The notes below the pieces were generated by a model that saw only the letters and a list, made by a program, of their open reading frames with translations, was not told the DNA's origin and made no database searches. The position numbers and the translations under genes were made by a program. Below are positions 1 through 11,982 of a stretch of DNA of 64,000 nt, in pieces. Source of the stretch: Cranoglanis bouderius (taxonomy: Eukaryota; Chordata; Actinopteri; Siluriformes; Cranoglanididae); NCBI GenBank assembly GCA_023630585.1, contig CM042541.1, positions 15,182,501 to 15,246,500 of the forward strand, read 5' to 3'. The stretch's first letter is position 1; each line of letters starts with the position of its first letter.

Positions 1-1224
1 GACAGATTTTGACGGACTAAAATCTCAGAGATACTCCACCCAATTCAGTCCAAATAGGGCTTTACACCACAATGTAAGAAACCACATCAGCAATGTAAGA
101 AACCACATCTGTTTGAGACGCTGAAAACCTCACATAGCTGTTTGGGGTTTTGCACAATGCTAAACTTCCAACACCAAATAAAAATGTTTTTCATTTTTGG
201 ATGAACTGTTCCTTTAAATCAGGTAGTGTGTACTTGTACTGCAACCTCTATATATTGTTTTCTGTTTTTTTTTTTTCTTTTTCTTTTTTTTTTTTTTTTG
301 GAGCAGTTGTCGCGTGACAGTTGTACCGCCAGGCTGATTTCATGTACTGTCCGCTGTCGGATTGTGGGTTCGTCTTTACAAAACCACGGGAGAGAAACAA
401 ACTCTTCAGGCAGGCAGGCAGGAGGAGGGAGGGAGGAGCGGCAGGCCGGGAGAAGGAACATCTGTTATCTACCAAACTGTCCATTGCTTTTGAGTGCAAT
501 GACAAAACAGTGTGGTTTTACTGTCACTGAATGGTGCACATATCGATTTAATTTAGTCTGGCTTGCTTCTGTAGATGCCCCATTCTTGGCTCACTGGTCT
601 TGCTTTCCTTCCATTGTCTTTATAGGCACACAGTCCTTTACAGGCTTCGTATACTGAAACACTGCATGCAGTTCTGGTGTGTAGTTTTTTTATGTACTGC
701 TGGAGCAGTAATTCTTGTCTTTATAATGAAAAAGGATCAAACCAAACGTGCAACTACACCGTTAAATTTAACAACAAGAACAAAAACATGAAACTCAAAC
801 CTAATCCCTTCAAAAGCTCATGCTCAAAGATGAATGGCTCTCGTCGATCCAAGGTGTCTTTGGCCATTCCAGGGAAATCTCTCCCACCCCTTTGAGTCTA
901 TCTCTATCTTTGGGATATCCCAGTGGACCGAGTATTGGCTCAGAGCTTCATCTGACGTCCCTGAAAACACTTCAAACTTATCACACACTTACTCTGTGGG
1001 ACATTTTCTGCCAACAAATCTGTGTGTAAGATTTGGGAAAAATTTCATCTCTCAACACTTTAGTAACAGTACAATTATATGACTGATGTACAAAATATTT
1101 GGCAAAATCAAGTTATGCTTAAAAAAGTTTGCTTCTTCAGCTTTGCACTCGAGGTGTAAAGCGAGTATAGCAGCTTAGAAGCACATTTTCATAAATAAGA
1201 AAAATACATCTGTATGTAATAATT
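1..1224. other. Non-genic DNA, no feature recognised
   Basis: No splice-flanked or conserved coding block was found on either strand. The stretch holds a pyrimidine-rich tract near 262-300 and a short CAGG-type run followed by a purine-rich patch near 408-450. Open frames crossing these are low-complexity and show no family resemblance. Confidence 0.6.
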
Positions 1225-1915
1225 CAACTTATACCACAGCGCTGCTGATTTCTGGATTCTGATTGGTCAGAAGGTATTGATTAATTTAACAGAGGCTTTG
1301 ACAGTAGTGCAGTACTTTCTATAGTAACAGCGCATTCACAGGGACTTGTATGGCTGATGCTTCACATAAATGGATTTAAAAAACTTGTGTAATTGTTGAT
1401 CTGGTGAACATTTTTCTAAGGAGACATGTACAGTATTTAAAATGTATGGAAGGAGTGTCCATTGTCAGTGCTTTGTAACGCTCAGAGGTAAAGCTGTTTT
1501 CTGACAAGGGAAAGTCTTAGGACAGAGAAGTTTACACGTTGTGGTTTTTTAGTACCATGATAAGTTATGTTGTTTTTTTTTCTTCTCAATAACTTCAAGA
1601 GAGAGAAAAAAGAGAAATTGATGAAGGAATGACTGTTTATAGCTGCTATAATGTAAGTGATAACATTAACTAACTTTTTTGTGGACATTATACAACATTA
1701 AATGTAACTATAAATGGATAGAAAGTAAGTCTTTCTTCAATAAATAAAAAATTATAATCTTTAACAAATTACTATAGTATAAGAGGAATAAAACAATTGG
1801 GGGCAGCTTATCATAGGAAAATAATAGATTACTGGGTGGTACAAGTAACTTCACTTCATCTTACCACCCCATCACAGATTATTTTCCCATAACAGCACAA
1901 TGTTTTTTCCTTACA
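1225..1915 (+). mobile_element. Dispersed repeat family J, copy 1
   Basis: This block begins near a 'taccacagcgctgctg' motif, runs through 'tctgattggtcagaaggt', a 'tatggaaggagt' core and 'gggaaagtctta', and ends near 'cataacagcacaatgtttt'. The same ordered motifs recur at about 16.5, 21.6, 32.3, 34.8 and 49.7 kb in both orientations. There is no coding content. The compact size and defined ends suggest a non-autonomous DNA transposon, but I cannot assign a superfamily. Confidence 0.6.
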
Positions 1916-3304
1916 TACAACTTGAATCGGAACTATTATTAGCATCCAAATCACTTCTAACATACAATCTCTGCCTTAAGACTTTAGGCCATTCCCCCTA
2001 CCTGAATTTATGGTGTGCAGTAACACCAAAGAGATTTGGCTTCAAGGTGGCCGCTACTACATTTGAGGTGAGCGTGTGATGATTGAGGTATGGAGTTTTG
2101 CCAAATTTAAGCTTCCTTTACATGTTAAAGGTAATGATTTTCATAATAAATTGAAGAAATATTTCAAGGCAGTGTTTAAGCTCAATACATGCCACTTGGC
2201 TTTAGTATAAACAGTAGAGTTTGAAGAAAAGACAGGATCTCCAACTCAAGAAGATGAACAGTGATTTACATTATAGTATTTAATAACACAAAGATGTTAT
2301 GATGCCTTTGTAGGCTATTTTGTGGTATGTTTATGTAAAAATTGTAGAATGTGGAAGGCATCTGCCACCTCAGGATAAACTTTAAGATCAGATTAATGAG
2401 GCAAACTGCCAACACCAAACTCCATCAGGAGAACTGATTTGGCATTAGAGGATCAGAGAAATATTAAAAGTATGTTTATACATTTACTGCGTAATGCAAA
2501 AATCAAGCATTTTCTAGTCAAAGAAAATTCTCAAAGAGTTTTAAACTCATTCCTGTCCATTCACACAGTTACACCTGCCTGTAATTTTTTGATGTACTTG
2601 GCTCTAATGATCTTTATATAAACAAATTAGTCATTAAAAAAACACCATGACCCTGACAAGGCTAAAGCATTTACTAAAGTTTATTAATTGAAAGCAATAA
2701 ATGTGTCACACAACACCATGTGTGCATCATATACCTATGCTTTCATTAATGAACCATTCTTTGTCCCATGAGCTACATATCTGACTGGAACATAAAAACC
2801 GCAACTTTTTTGTGTTGTCCCACAGAATCCCAGTCCTGATGAACACCTCTACAGATCACTTTTATATTTTTATAATTATTGTTCAGAGGGTTCCACCACA
2901 CTTTTTTTTTTTTTTTACTTTAATACTGGTGATGGTTTAAAAGGGAGACTAGCCAAGAGCAGGTGAGTACAGAGTGCCATTCACAGAGATAACCTGTCTG
3001 CAGAGAGATTTGTGAAAGGGGAGAATATGAGAAAGCTGAAGGATTTTTCCCAGCCAGACTCTGCCACTGAATGTCTCGCAGTGTTTTTCATTGTTTGCCG
3101 CCTCACAGGAGATGGCCGAGAGAGCCTGAGAAAAAGCACCAAACAGCACTATTTAACGGAATTCAATCTGTCCCAATAGATTCGAATCGCTAACTTACAT
3201 GTCTGAGTGTAGATTCTATCTTGCTAATGAGGGGCCTGAATCCTTCTCTGTTACTTCAAAGGGGATGAAATTCTACCTTTCCTGCAGTGAAAACTGTCGC
3301 CTGG

Positions 3305-3374
<70 letters not shown>

Positions 3375-4104
3375 TGCTAAAAGCTAAAAGAGAGAGTTTT
3401 CAGGCAATAAGGGCCTATTTGTTTCTTAAATTCAATGTTGAAAGCTAAATATGAGTAAATATACAGCCTGCTTTCAAAGCCCCGCATTTATGTGACTCTG
3501 AACATGATCCAAGATTTCCTTAACGATTAATTTAAATGCCAACCACAATATTTAATCGCAAACTATTACCACTCAGTTGTGACCTCAGGACCCGGTCTGT
3601 TGTACAAATCTGCATGTCTGCATATTACTCAATAACACAATCAATCAATTAAGAGATGAAGGTTTTCCAGGGGGAGCCAAGCCAGGCTGGTGTGCCAATA
3701 TTTTTGAGAAATACAGATGGTCCATAATCAAGGCTTGTCCAATAAACATGTGATACAGATTTTTAAAAAAATGTAATGATACAAAAACTGAAATCATTAC
3801 GATGCTGCATATTTAGCTGCCAGTTTATCAGGTCCAGTAATCCAATTAACATATAATGAACTGTCCATCATTGGAAAGGGATCACCAAAGGACCACTCTT
3901 GAGCAAAATTATTCAAGTGGTGGTGTGCTCTCAGCACAGCTGTGACATTTGTGCTTGTTGGTATGTAGCATGGTGTACAATTAAAGACTAGAGCTCACTG
4001 TTTTCCATGCAATGTGAATGTTAAAGAAATACTTCAGGTTTTTTAATTTAATTTTTATTTAATTTTTAAATTTTTAATTTTTTTAATAATCCCTCTCCAC
4101 TGTA
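1916..4104. other. Non-genic DNA
   Basis: No gene could be supported. It contains A- or T-rich runs, for example the T-run near 2901-2916, and a CT microsatellite listed separately. Confidence 0.5.
3305..3365. repeat. (CT)n microsatellite
   Basis: A run of CT dinucleotides of about 60 bases, interrupted once by TG near 3338. The serine/leucine-rich frame across it is an artefact of the repeat. Confidence 0.95.
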
Positions 4105-4262
4105 TCTGTAGCTCATGTATGATTTCCCTGCACTAGGGGGTGTAACACACTGCCACTCTCTGTATCTGGTTAGTTCTCCAAATATGTGTATCTGTATTTG
4201 GATTTGAACTAGAAGTGGGTGGGTTTTTTTTAGTTTTTTTTTTAACCCTACCACTATGCCCC
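4105..4262. repeat. Unclassified dispersed repeat M, copy 1
   Basis: This segment shares an ordered set of short blocks with 20482-20590: a 'gggtgt' start, 'tctgtatctg', 'ccaaatatgtgtatctgtat' and 'agaagtggg'. That indicates two copies of one interspersed element. No coding or terminal inverted repeat was recognised. Confidence 0.5.
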
Positions 4263-5145
4263 ATTTATACGTCATTTGTCATTCACAAAGTATAACAACA
4301 AATAGCAATTATGCAGAACATAACTTTTTATTTAACTCCTGAACTTCTACAGTTTCTCAACCAAAGCATATTATACCAATATTGTGATAGGTGTTTAAAA
4401 ACTTAACAATGTTCCAGCATCATAAACACTACCACGTCAGTGTCACCGCTGCACTGAGAAACACGACCTGAGTAGTATCTGCTAGGTGGTGGTCTTAAGA
4501 TGGGGTCTTTTCCCATTGATGGATGGGGAAGAAGGGATCCAATAGATTGTGCAGAGGAGTTGTTATACAATAAATAGTAGCTGGACCTGATGAAAACAAT
4601 GACTGATATTACAGATTGTGTATATTTGCTATAAATACATCTGCGTACAGTAACAATAGCATTGACCTTTTGATCATTTGAACCTGCTGTTACCCTCCAG
4701 ACCCATTCAATACAACTCAAGGAAATAAAAACACTGGCTGCCCAATGTTGAAAAATTTATAACGTGAGTGTTCACAAATAATGAATGATGCATGGACAGG
4801 ATTAGTTTTGGTTTCAGGGAAAGCGAGGCCTGAATGAATAAATGATCACTGTAGATACCGGCATCTCAGTATCAGCAATGCAGCCAGCACACACTTGTAT
4901 ATATCAAACCTGATTACATATTCTGCCCATGTGGGTTCAGGGTCCTGCAGCTGCACCCTGTAGCCCCAATTAACCTATATCAAGTCAATGGGCAAGTAAG
5001 ACTGTATTTAATAACATCTGAACTCTACTTCAGAAAAAGCAGAACAGTGCAATTATACTGCATAATACTATAGAAACTAGATTACCCCTCTTATATACAG
5101 TGTGACCCAGATACACTATAAACACACTAGGGTACAGGGGTCAAA
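4263..5145. other. Non-genic DNA
   Basis: Nothing supportable. A minus-strand open frame of about 105 codons at 4403-4720 has no recognisable domain or splice context. Confidence 0.45.
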
Positions 5146-5622
5146 GTTCAGTACTCTGTGCTCTGTATTCAGTGCACAGTAGTCAGAGTTTAATACTCAG
5201 TGCTCAGTAATCAATATTCAGTGCTCATTCCTCAGTGTTCAGTAATTGGTGATCAATACTCAGTACTCAGTGCTCACTAATCAGTGCTCAGTACCTCATT
5301 GTTCACTTCTCAGGCCTCAAAGGGTTAGGGTTAGTTTAGTACTCAGAAATCAGTCCTCAGAGCTCAGTACAGAGAACTCAGTTGTCAGTAATCAGTACTC
5401 AGTGTTCATTAAACAGTACTCAGTGTTCTGTGCTCAGTACTCAGTGTTCAGTACTCAGTGTTAAGTGCTTAGTACTCAGGGTTCAGTGCTCAGTCCTTAG
5501 TGTTAAGTATGTAGTGCTCTGCAGTCAGTACTCTGTGCTCAGTCCTTAGTGCTAAGTATGCAGTGCTCATTAGTCAGTATTCAGTGCTCAGTACTCAGTG
5601 ATCTGTACTCAGTGTTCAGTAA
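5146..5622. repeat. Degenerate minisatellite, CAGTACTCAGTGTT-like
   Basis: About 480 bases are built from diverged units such as 'cagtactcagtgttcagt', with a half-unit near 8-9 bases. The repeated Tyr-Ser-Val-Phe frame on the plus strand simply reflects the unit. Confidence 0.85.
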
Positions 5623-6250
5623 TGACCTTGTAGGGACACTAATCTCAGTCTCCCGTGAGTTTGAATAAGCTGTTAAGCTTTTTGTAGGCTGCATAAGTTT
5701 GTACCTTCAGGTGGTCTGTGAGTTTTATCAGGTGTTTTGAGAGATATGCAGTGGAGGAGAGGAAGAGAGGAAATGAGGCCCAGGTGCCACTAAATGGGAA
5801 GAGACTACAGGCGATTAGGACAGAAGTTCTCCCAGACCTTTTAGGACAAGCCTGGCTTATTTCTGTCTATATCAACACATTTACTGATTCAGTGCTGGGG
5901 CTGAAAATGTACACAGGATTCACGTTAAACTTTTAAGTTATATTAACATAACTTAGTTGTAAGTAGTTATTTATCCTTGCATTTCATGTGATGTCACACT
6001 GACTGTGTTTCATTAAGATTATGTTAGATTTATACTGATATAATCAGCTGGCCTAATACACTTCACTACACAACAACAGCAGTGCAGTTCATCCTTCTTG
6101 TCAAGCTGCCTCGTTGCTATGTTAGCTAGCTAGCTATATTATGGGACAACTTCGGAGCAGCATGTATTGATAACAATAGAAAAAGTTAGTTAGTTAACTG
6201 ATATCAACTTCCCCTCTATATAATGACAAATTTTTCACTCCTCCTGATGA
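5623..6250. other. Non-genic DNA
   Basis: No supportable gene. It includes a 'gttagctagctagcta' motif near 6120-6135, a kind of GCTAGC-rich patch also seen near 42.7 kb. Confidence 0.4.
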
Positions 6251-6278
6251 AACAACCTTGGTTTGTTTCAAGGTTGTT
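6251..6278. repeat. Small perfect hairpin
   Basis: Ten-base perfect inverted arms, 'aacaaccttg' at 6251-6260 and 'caaggttgtt' at 6269-6278, enclose an 8-base loop. It lies just left of the large palindrome. Confidence 0.7.
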
Positions 6279-6295
6279 ACCTTACTCACCTGGAT

Positions 6296-6543
<248 letters not shown>

Positions 6544-6570
6544 CTTCCAGTACAGACCACATTGATTTCC

Positions 6571-7152
6571 AGCTGACAGAAGTGCTACAGTAACTCAGAT
6601 AACCACTCTGTACAACTGTGGTAAGCAGAAACACATCTCAGAATGCACAACATCAAAGCTTGAAGCAGATGGGTGACAACAGCACAAGACCATGTAGGGT
6701 TCCTTAACCATTGAGCCACCACTACACACAAACAGACAGACAACTGACAGAGGCTGCAGTGAACACAGGCTCAACAATACTGGATCATTGAAAAATGGAA
6801 AAACATAGCCTGTTCTGATGAATCTTGATTTCTACTAAGGCACACAGATGGTAGGGTCAGATTTTGGCGCCAACCTGCCTTGTGTCAACAGTCCAGGCTG
6901 GTGGAGGTGGTGTAATGGTGTGGGGAATGTTTTCTTGGCACACTTTGGGCCTGTTAATACCAATCAATCATTGCTTGAATGCCACAGCCTATTTGAAAAA
7001 ACTGCAGGAATTGTGTGGTGCAGTCAAGTCAACATGGTTCAGAATCTCAAAGGAATGTTTCCACCATTTTGTGGAATTGAGGCTGGTTTGGGAACAAAGG
7101 GAGGCCCTAACCAGTATTATTATAGCATTCCTAATAAAGTGTTTTGTGAGTG
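6571..7152 (+). mobile_element. Internally deleted Tc1-like transposon (family F, copy 1)
   Basis: The plus strand keeps diverged pieces of a Tc1-type transposase, a cut-and-paste DDE enzyme. Around 6790-6860 there is coding resembling the 'ACSDES-FLLRHADG' region carrying the first catalytic Asp. At 6880-6950 there is 'VNSPGWWRWC', matching in another frame the family's 'GGGGVMVWG' block. A C-terminal end at 7050-7110 runs into a terminal motif 'cctaataaagtg'. The block holding the second Asp and the Glu is missing. It belongs to the same family as the minus-strand remnant at 38.1-38.7 kb, which starts with the complementary 'actttattagg'. Inactive. Confidence 0.75.
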
Positions 7153-7846
7153 TAGATTTTCAGTCAAGTTCTTACAGCAGTCTTCTCCATTTCTCACGTC
7201 CATGACAACATTCTTCGCACGTCTGTTCTTTGCATTCTTGACACTGAGAGGCATCGGTTGCACAGGCTGCCACATCCATTCTTACACCTTGCATGCATAC
7301 CTTGGGTCATTAGTGACCCATGACCTCATTTCCTCCCTTGACCTTGTCTTTTTTTTTCTCTCAAGTTAGTCAGTAACATTGTCAAGTTATCAATATTGGA
7401 AAATGGCAAAATAGTTAATAATAGTTTTATTTGACAAATGTTTGACAAAATAACATGGAGCTTTTAATTGAACAAAATTCATGCTTAGCTCAGTATGTGT
7501 TTAATATAGTCTAGTAAATAACAAAAGAGCTGTCTATAAGGAATTATCATCCACATTCAGTTATTTGTAGCAAAAAAAATTATCAAATTATAAAAAAAAT
7601 CTTTTTATTTCTAAATGTCAATAAAACAGTATTTTTTTTTATTTTTTTTTTTACCTCATTATTAAATTTTGTTGAAGGATTTATCTTGGGTATAAGTGCT
7701 ATTTTGCTAAATGACCCAAGGTTTAGAAATACCCAAGTTTTAAAGTATAGCTCCTAAACACTACACAAATACACCAGATCCAAACTGATTATCTATTTAT
7801 GAAGCTGTTTGTGTTGAGAGTAAGGAAAGGACCAGAGCTAAAAAAA

Positions 7847-7877
<31 letters not shown>

Positions 7878-7948
7878 AAATAAATAAAACTCTAGGGAAC
7901 CATTTTATCCCACATTCATAGAGTTGTATTTTGGTTATGATCTAATTA

Positions 7949-7979
<31 letters not shown>

Positions 7980-8517
7980 AAAAAAAACTTCATGAAAGAA
8001 ATTTTATGAGCATGTTACGAATGCCGACTAACTTCCATCTCCTGTCCTTTTTTCTGTAAACCAAATTAAACATCAGTTAGTTCCAGTCCACTAATTTGAT
8101 TGGACAAGTGGCATTCCAATAGTTCTGATATTTAGTATAACAGCACTGGTACGTTTCACTGTTTGTATCACTCTACATATCGTTGTTCACTACATTTCAA
8201 CTATTACTGCATTCAATATGAGCTGTCAGTCAGTCTGTATTACATAGCAATACACAATGCTCTATCCAGCTGTGGCTTCTTTGGGGACTATTTTTCGTTG
8301 AAAAATAAACAACATATTTGGTCATATAGTGTCTGAAATGTTAGTTACTTGATATTATTTTATGTCTGTAGAAATGTTGTATAAAAGCAATGTCACACTC
8401 ACAATCATGCTGTTGTACTGAATATCAGCACAGCTCAGAATTATTGATTAATTATTCTCTGTTATAGTCAGTGGGGTTGAACGAACACCTGAACACAATT
8501 TGATTATTTTGTATATA
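7153..8517. other. AT-rich non-genic DNA with (AAAT)n
   Basis: No gene seen. It contains a TAAA/AAAT tetranucleotide array at about 7840-7888, a second at about 7950-7985, and several long A or T runs. Confidence 0.6.
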
Positions 8518-9004
8518 CAGCACTGTGCAAAAGTCTTAGGCACATGGAAAGAAATGTGTAAAGCAAAGAGGCTTTCAAAAATAATTTAAAAAAATATTCT
8601 ACATAAAAAATACTAATAACAGTAATCAACTAACAAAGTCAATATTTGGTTTCACAAACATTTGCCTTTAAAAATGCATCGGTAGTCTCAGATACACTGT
8701 GTGCAGTTTTATAAGGACATTAGCTGGTATGATTTGAGCATCTTGGAGAAGATGCCACAGCTTTTCTGGAGACTTTGACTGTCACACTTGCTTCTGTTTT
8801 TGCAAGCCAGCTTCATTAAGTTTTTGTTTTTTGTATGAAAAATTGTGTATAATGTAATTTGTTACTTACAGACATACAGACATTTTTCTGTAATGTTTAA
8901 TTTTTGTTTGGAAATCTAATTTTTTTTAATGAGCCCAAGAATCCAGAAATTGTGAAATAAACATATAAGACAAAATTAGCCTAAGACTTTTGCACAGTAT
9001 TGTA
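8518..9004. mobile_element. Tc1/mariner-type MITE, family N, copy 1 (both ends present)
   Basis: The left end 'cactgtgcaaaagtcttagg' and the right end 'cctaagacttttgcacagta' are inverted copies of each other, separated by about 490 bases without coding capacity. TA dinucleotides lie close to both ends, as expected for Tc1/mariner-type insertion. Two more copies lie at 11479-11972 and 27196-27679. Confidence 0.8.
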
Positions 9005-9021
9005 TGTCAAAGTTATTAAAG

Positions 9022-10208
9022 TTGAGGTCACAATTTTACATACGCCTTGCAGAATCTTTAGTATTTAGTACTGCTCTGAATAAGCTATTTCACAAAATAG
9101 ATGTTTACATATAGTCTACAAGACTCAATAATAACTGAATTTATATGAATGAACCAGTTCAAAATTTTATATACGCTTGATTCTTAAAATTGTGTGTTGT
9201 TACTTGAATGATCAACAAATGTGTTTATGTTTAGTGATAGTTGTTCATGAGTCCCTTGTTTGTCCTGAGCAGTTACACTGCCCACTGTTCTTCAGAAAAA
9301 TCCTATAGGTCCTGCACACTCTTTGCTTTTCCAGCATCTTCTGCATATTTGAGCTCTTTCCAGCAGTGGCTATATGATGTTGAGATCCATCTTTTCACAC
9401 TTAGGACAACTGAGGGACTCATACACAACTATTACAAAAGGTGCAAACATTCATTGATTCTTAAGAAGGTAACATACTACACACTACATTAAAAGCCAGG
9501 GGGGTGTAAACTTTTGAACAAGATGATTGGTGTAAATTGTAATTATTTTGTCTTCTGGGAAACATGTAAATATCTTATGTAGCTTATCTTAAGGGCAGTA
9601 CTAAATGAAAAAAATATCTTAAAACAAAATAATAATTTACACTGATCATCCTGTTCAAAAGTTTACACCCCCGTAGCTCTTAATGTATCGTGTCGCCTTC
9701 TTGAGCATCAATGAATGTTTGCACCTGTTGTAATAGTTGTGCGTGAGTCCCTCAGTTGTCCTCAGTGTGAAAAGATGGATCTCAACAGCATATAGTCACT
9801 GTTGGAAAGGTATCAAATATGCAGAAGAAAAGCAAGGAAAAGCAAAGAATGTACAGGACCCTGGAGGATTTTTTTTCTGAAGAACAGTGGGCAGTTCAGG
9901 GCAAAAACTGGACTCATGAACTACTATCATTAAACTGTGGTTCATCATCCAGGTAACAACACACAGTATTAAGAATCAAGCATATGTAAACTTTTAAAAT
10001 GGCTCATTTGTATAAATTCAGTTATTGTTATATAGTCTTGTGGACTATACTGTATGTAAACATCTGTTATGTGAAATAGCTTATTTTAGGGCTGTACTAA
10101 ATAAAAAAAACATGATCCCTTTTTTTATTTTTATGATCCTTCTTATATTTTTTTAAATTATTAATATTTGATAGATTCCGAAAGGCGAATGTAAACTTAT
10201 GACCGCAA
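9022..10208. mobile_element. Foldback element with ~530-base inverted arms
   Basis: The left arm (about 9022-9553) and right arm (about 9621-10208) are diverged inverted copies along almost their full length, leaving a loop of only about 67 bases. Matching blocks include 'ttgaggtcacaattttacat' against the complement of the right terminus, 'gattcttaa', 'ctgcccactgttcttcag' and 'tcttttcacac'. No transposase was found. The open frame at 9241-9492 lies within one arm and is not credible as a gene. The superfamily is unclear. Confidence 0.85.
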
Positions 10209-10444
10209 TTGTATGTTCGATACTACATAGAAAATATTATTATTATTATTAGTCTTACACAATGACCTATGCTTGGCACGAAGCTGTTTATTTAGAAAGC
10301 CCTCACTAATAGGATCCCCGTCAGAGGTGCACACAACGTGAACCACTTGATTCTTGGTGTAATGGTGAGCTGTAACAGCCCCGGGACTGGTGTATGCCGT
10401 CACCTTCATTGCTGTGGCTAACGTCTGCCTAGGTACATACCAGC
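10197..10444 (-). other. Unassigned exon-like open frame
   Basis: On the minus strand a frame with balanced codon use reads from about 10444 into 10197, including a segment with 'SPGAVTAHHYTKNQVV' and 'CTSDGDPISE'. It is preceded by a possible AG acceptor and lies in a GC-richer patch than its surroundings. I do not recognise the protein. It could be a lone exon, a fragment of an old transposable element, or chance. It directly abuts the foldback element. Confidence 0.25.
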
Positions 10445-11142
10445 CTGCACTAGGTGAGGTGTCGGGTTCCCATTCATGAACATCAAATACTCAACAAACA
10501 AGGCCGAGGGTCAGGAAAGGTCTTTGTACTCTGGCTCTCAGACACGTATCCGGTTTCGTATCTATATTATCCTTGTAAAACACATCGTTCGCCACTTATA
10601 AATGTTCTTTCCATGATCGTGTTTTATCGCGAACAGAATTTGGATTTAAAGAAGAAACATGAACTTTTTTTTTTCATCACGCTGACCTGTTCAACTTATG
10701 ATGGCTCATAATGACATGAGAGAGGGGAGAGTTGAAAGGGTTGCATGGAGATCAGAGCGTGCAAAGGCTAACAAAAGCAGTTCAAGGCTCTGATGTGGTA
10801 AAAACATCTCCAGAGCCAGACAATGAGTCCTCCATTCATAACCAAGCCCTAGTCTGTCTCTCTGTCTGTCTGTCTGTCTATTGTCCAGTGGGGATATGAA
10901 TGAGTATGTGATATTTTTTCGCCTCCAGGAACCGAGAATCCAGAAACATTTTGCAAAGGATGAAGGGTTCGTAGCGCCATCACACGAGCTCACATTCACT
11001 TTTGAAAGAACGAATATAAAGATACCAAAAGTGTTTGGACCCCCTCCACCAACACACCACCCGTCTGACACACTGACCTCACCCTGACCTCAATATAAAA
11101 CAATTTTCCATGTCATATTTGTAATACTCTGTGGTGAATGTA
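10445..11142. other. Non-genic DNA with short (TCTG)n
   Basis: No gene supported. A TCTG tetranucleotide tract occurs near 10855-10880. Opposing open frames at 10706-11087 overlap each other and lack family features. Confidence 0.45.
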
Positions 11143-11453
11143 TGTAGAGGTTGCACCACCCTTGTTGTTTTTTGTTGTTTTTCTTTTCTTTTTTTCTTTT
11201 TTTTTGGATGAAAAGGGTGCTCCACTAAGTACTAAAGATGATTGCCATGAAGGGGTTGAATAATTTTGAAACTGGAGAAGTCATTATATGTTGCATTTTC
11301 AGTTGAATATGGGGAAACCACTTGGAGCATTCGTTGTTTGATTTGAAGCATTGCTTTTGTTTGATTTGTTCATTGCAAACAGCTGAAGGTCTGTAAATTT
11401 TGACAATAAACAAAATTACAATGGGGGTTGAATAATTTTGATTGCAACTGTAT
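11143..11453. mobile_element. Tc1-like end fragment
   Basis: It carries 'ggggttgaataattttgaaac' near 11250 and ends with 'gttgaataattttgattgca' at about 11430-11450, resembling the termini of fish Tc1-type elements. The left boundary is uncertain and there is no coding content. Confidence 0.35.
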
Positions 11454-11478
11454 ATGTGTGTGTGTGTATAAATATATA

Positions 11479-11972
11479 CGGTACTGTGCAAAAGTTTTAA
11501 GCACATGCAAAGAAATGCTGTAGAGCAAAGATGCCTTCAAAATAATTTAATTAAATGTTTCTACATTTTAAAAAAATACCGTAAATAGCAGTAAACAGTA
11601 GTAAATGAAACAAAGTCAATATTTGGTGTGACAAAAAAAAATAAAAGTTAAAATAAAAATAGTAGTCTCCAGTACAAATTGTGCTTTTATAAGGAAATTA
11701 GCTGGTAAGTTTTTTTGAGCATCTTGCAGAACCAGCCACAGTTCTTCTGGACACTTCTCACTTTCGCACTTGCTTCTTATTTTTGTAGCAAAACCCAGCA
11801 GCCTTCATTGTGTTTTTTGTCTGAAAAGTGGTCTCTTATGTAATATGCTGCTTTCTTTAATGACATACAATCTAAAATGTTTTTTGTACTGACTTGATAA
11901 TGTAGAAGTCATAAAATAAAAAATCTATAGCAAAGATTGTACTAAAAAAATAGGGTGCCCTAAAACCTTTTA
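11479..11972. mobile_element. MITE family N, copy 2
   Basis: It begins 'tactgtgcaaaagttttaag' and shares long ordered similarity with 8518-9004 and especially 27196-27679, for example 'caaagtcaatatttggtgtg'. The right end has decayed into a TA run that meets the left end of the next Tc1 element. Confidence 0.75.
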
Positions 11973-11982
11973 TATATATATA

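Noticed and set aside
226..657. 143-codon plus-strand open frame
   Set aside because: It starts in a poly-pyrimidine tract coding for Phe/Leu runs and has no domain, promoter or splice support.
3199..3387. Serine/leucine-rich frame
   Set aside because: Produced by the CT microsatellite.
10440..10490. Possible tRNA-like B box near 'gggttcccattc'
   Set aside because: No matching A box at the right distance and no cloverleaf could be drawn.
10706..11087. Opposing frames of 121 and 68 codons
   Set aside because: They overlap each other, include a TCTG repeat and resemble no family.
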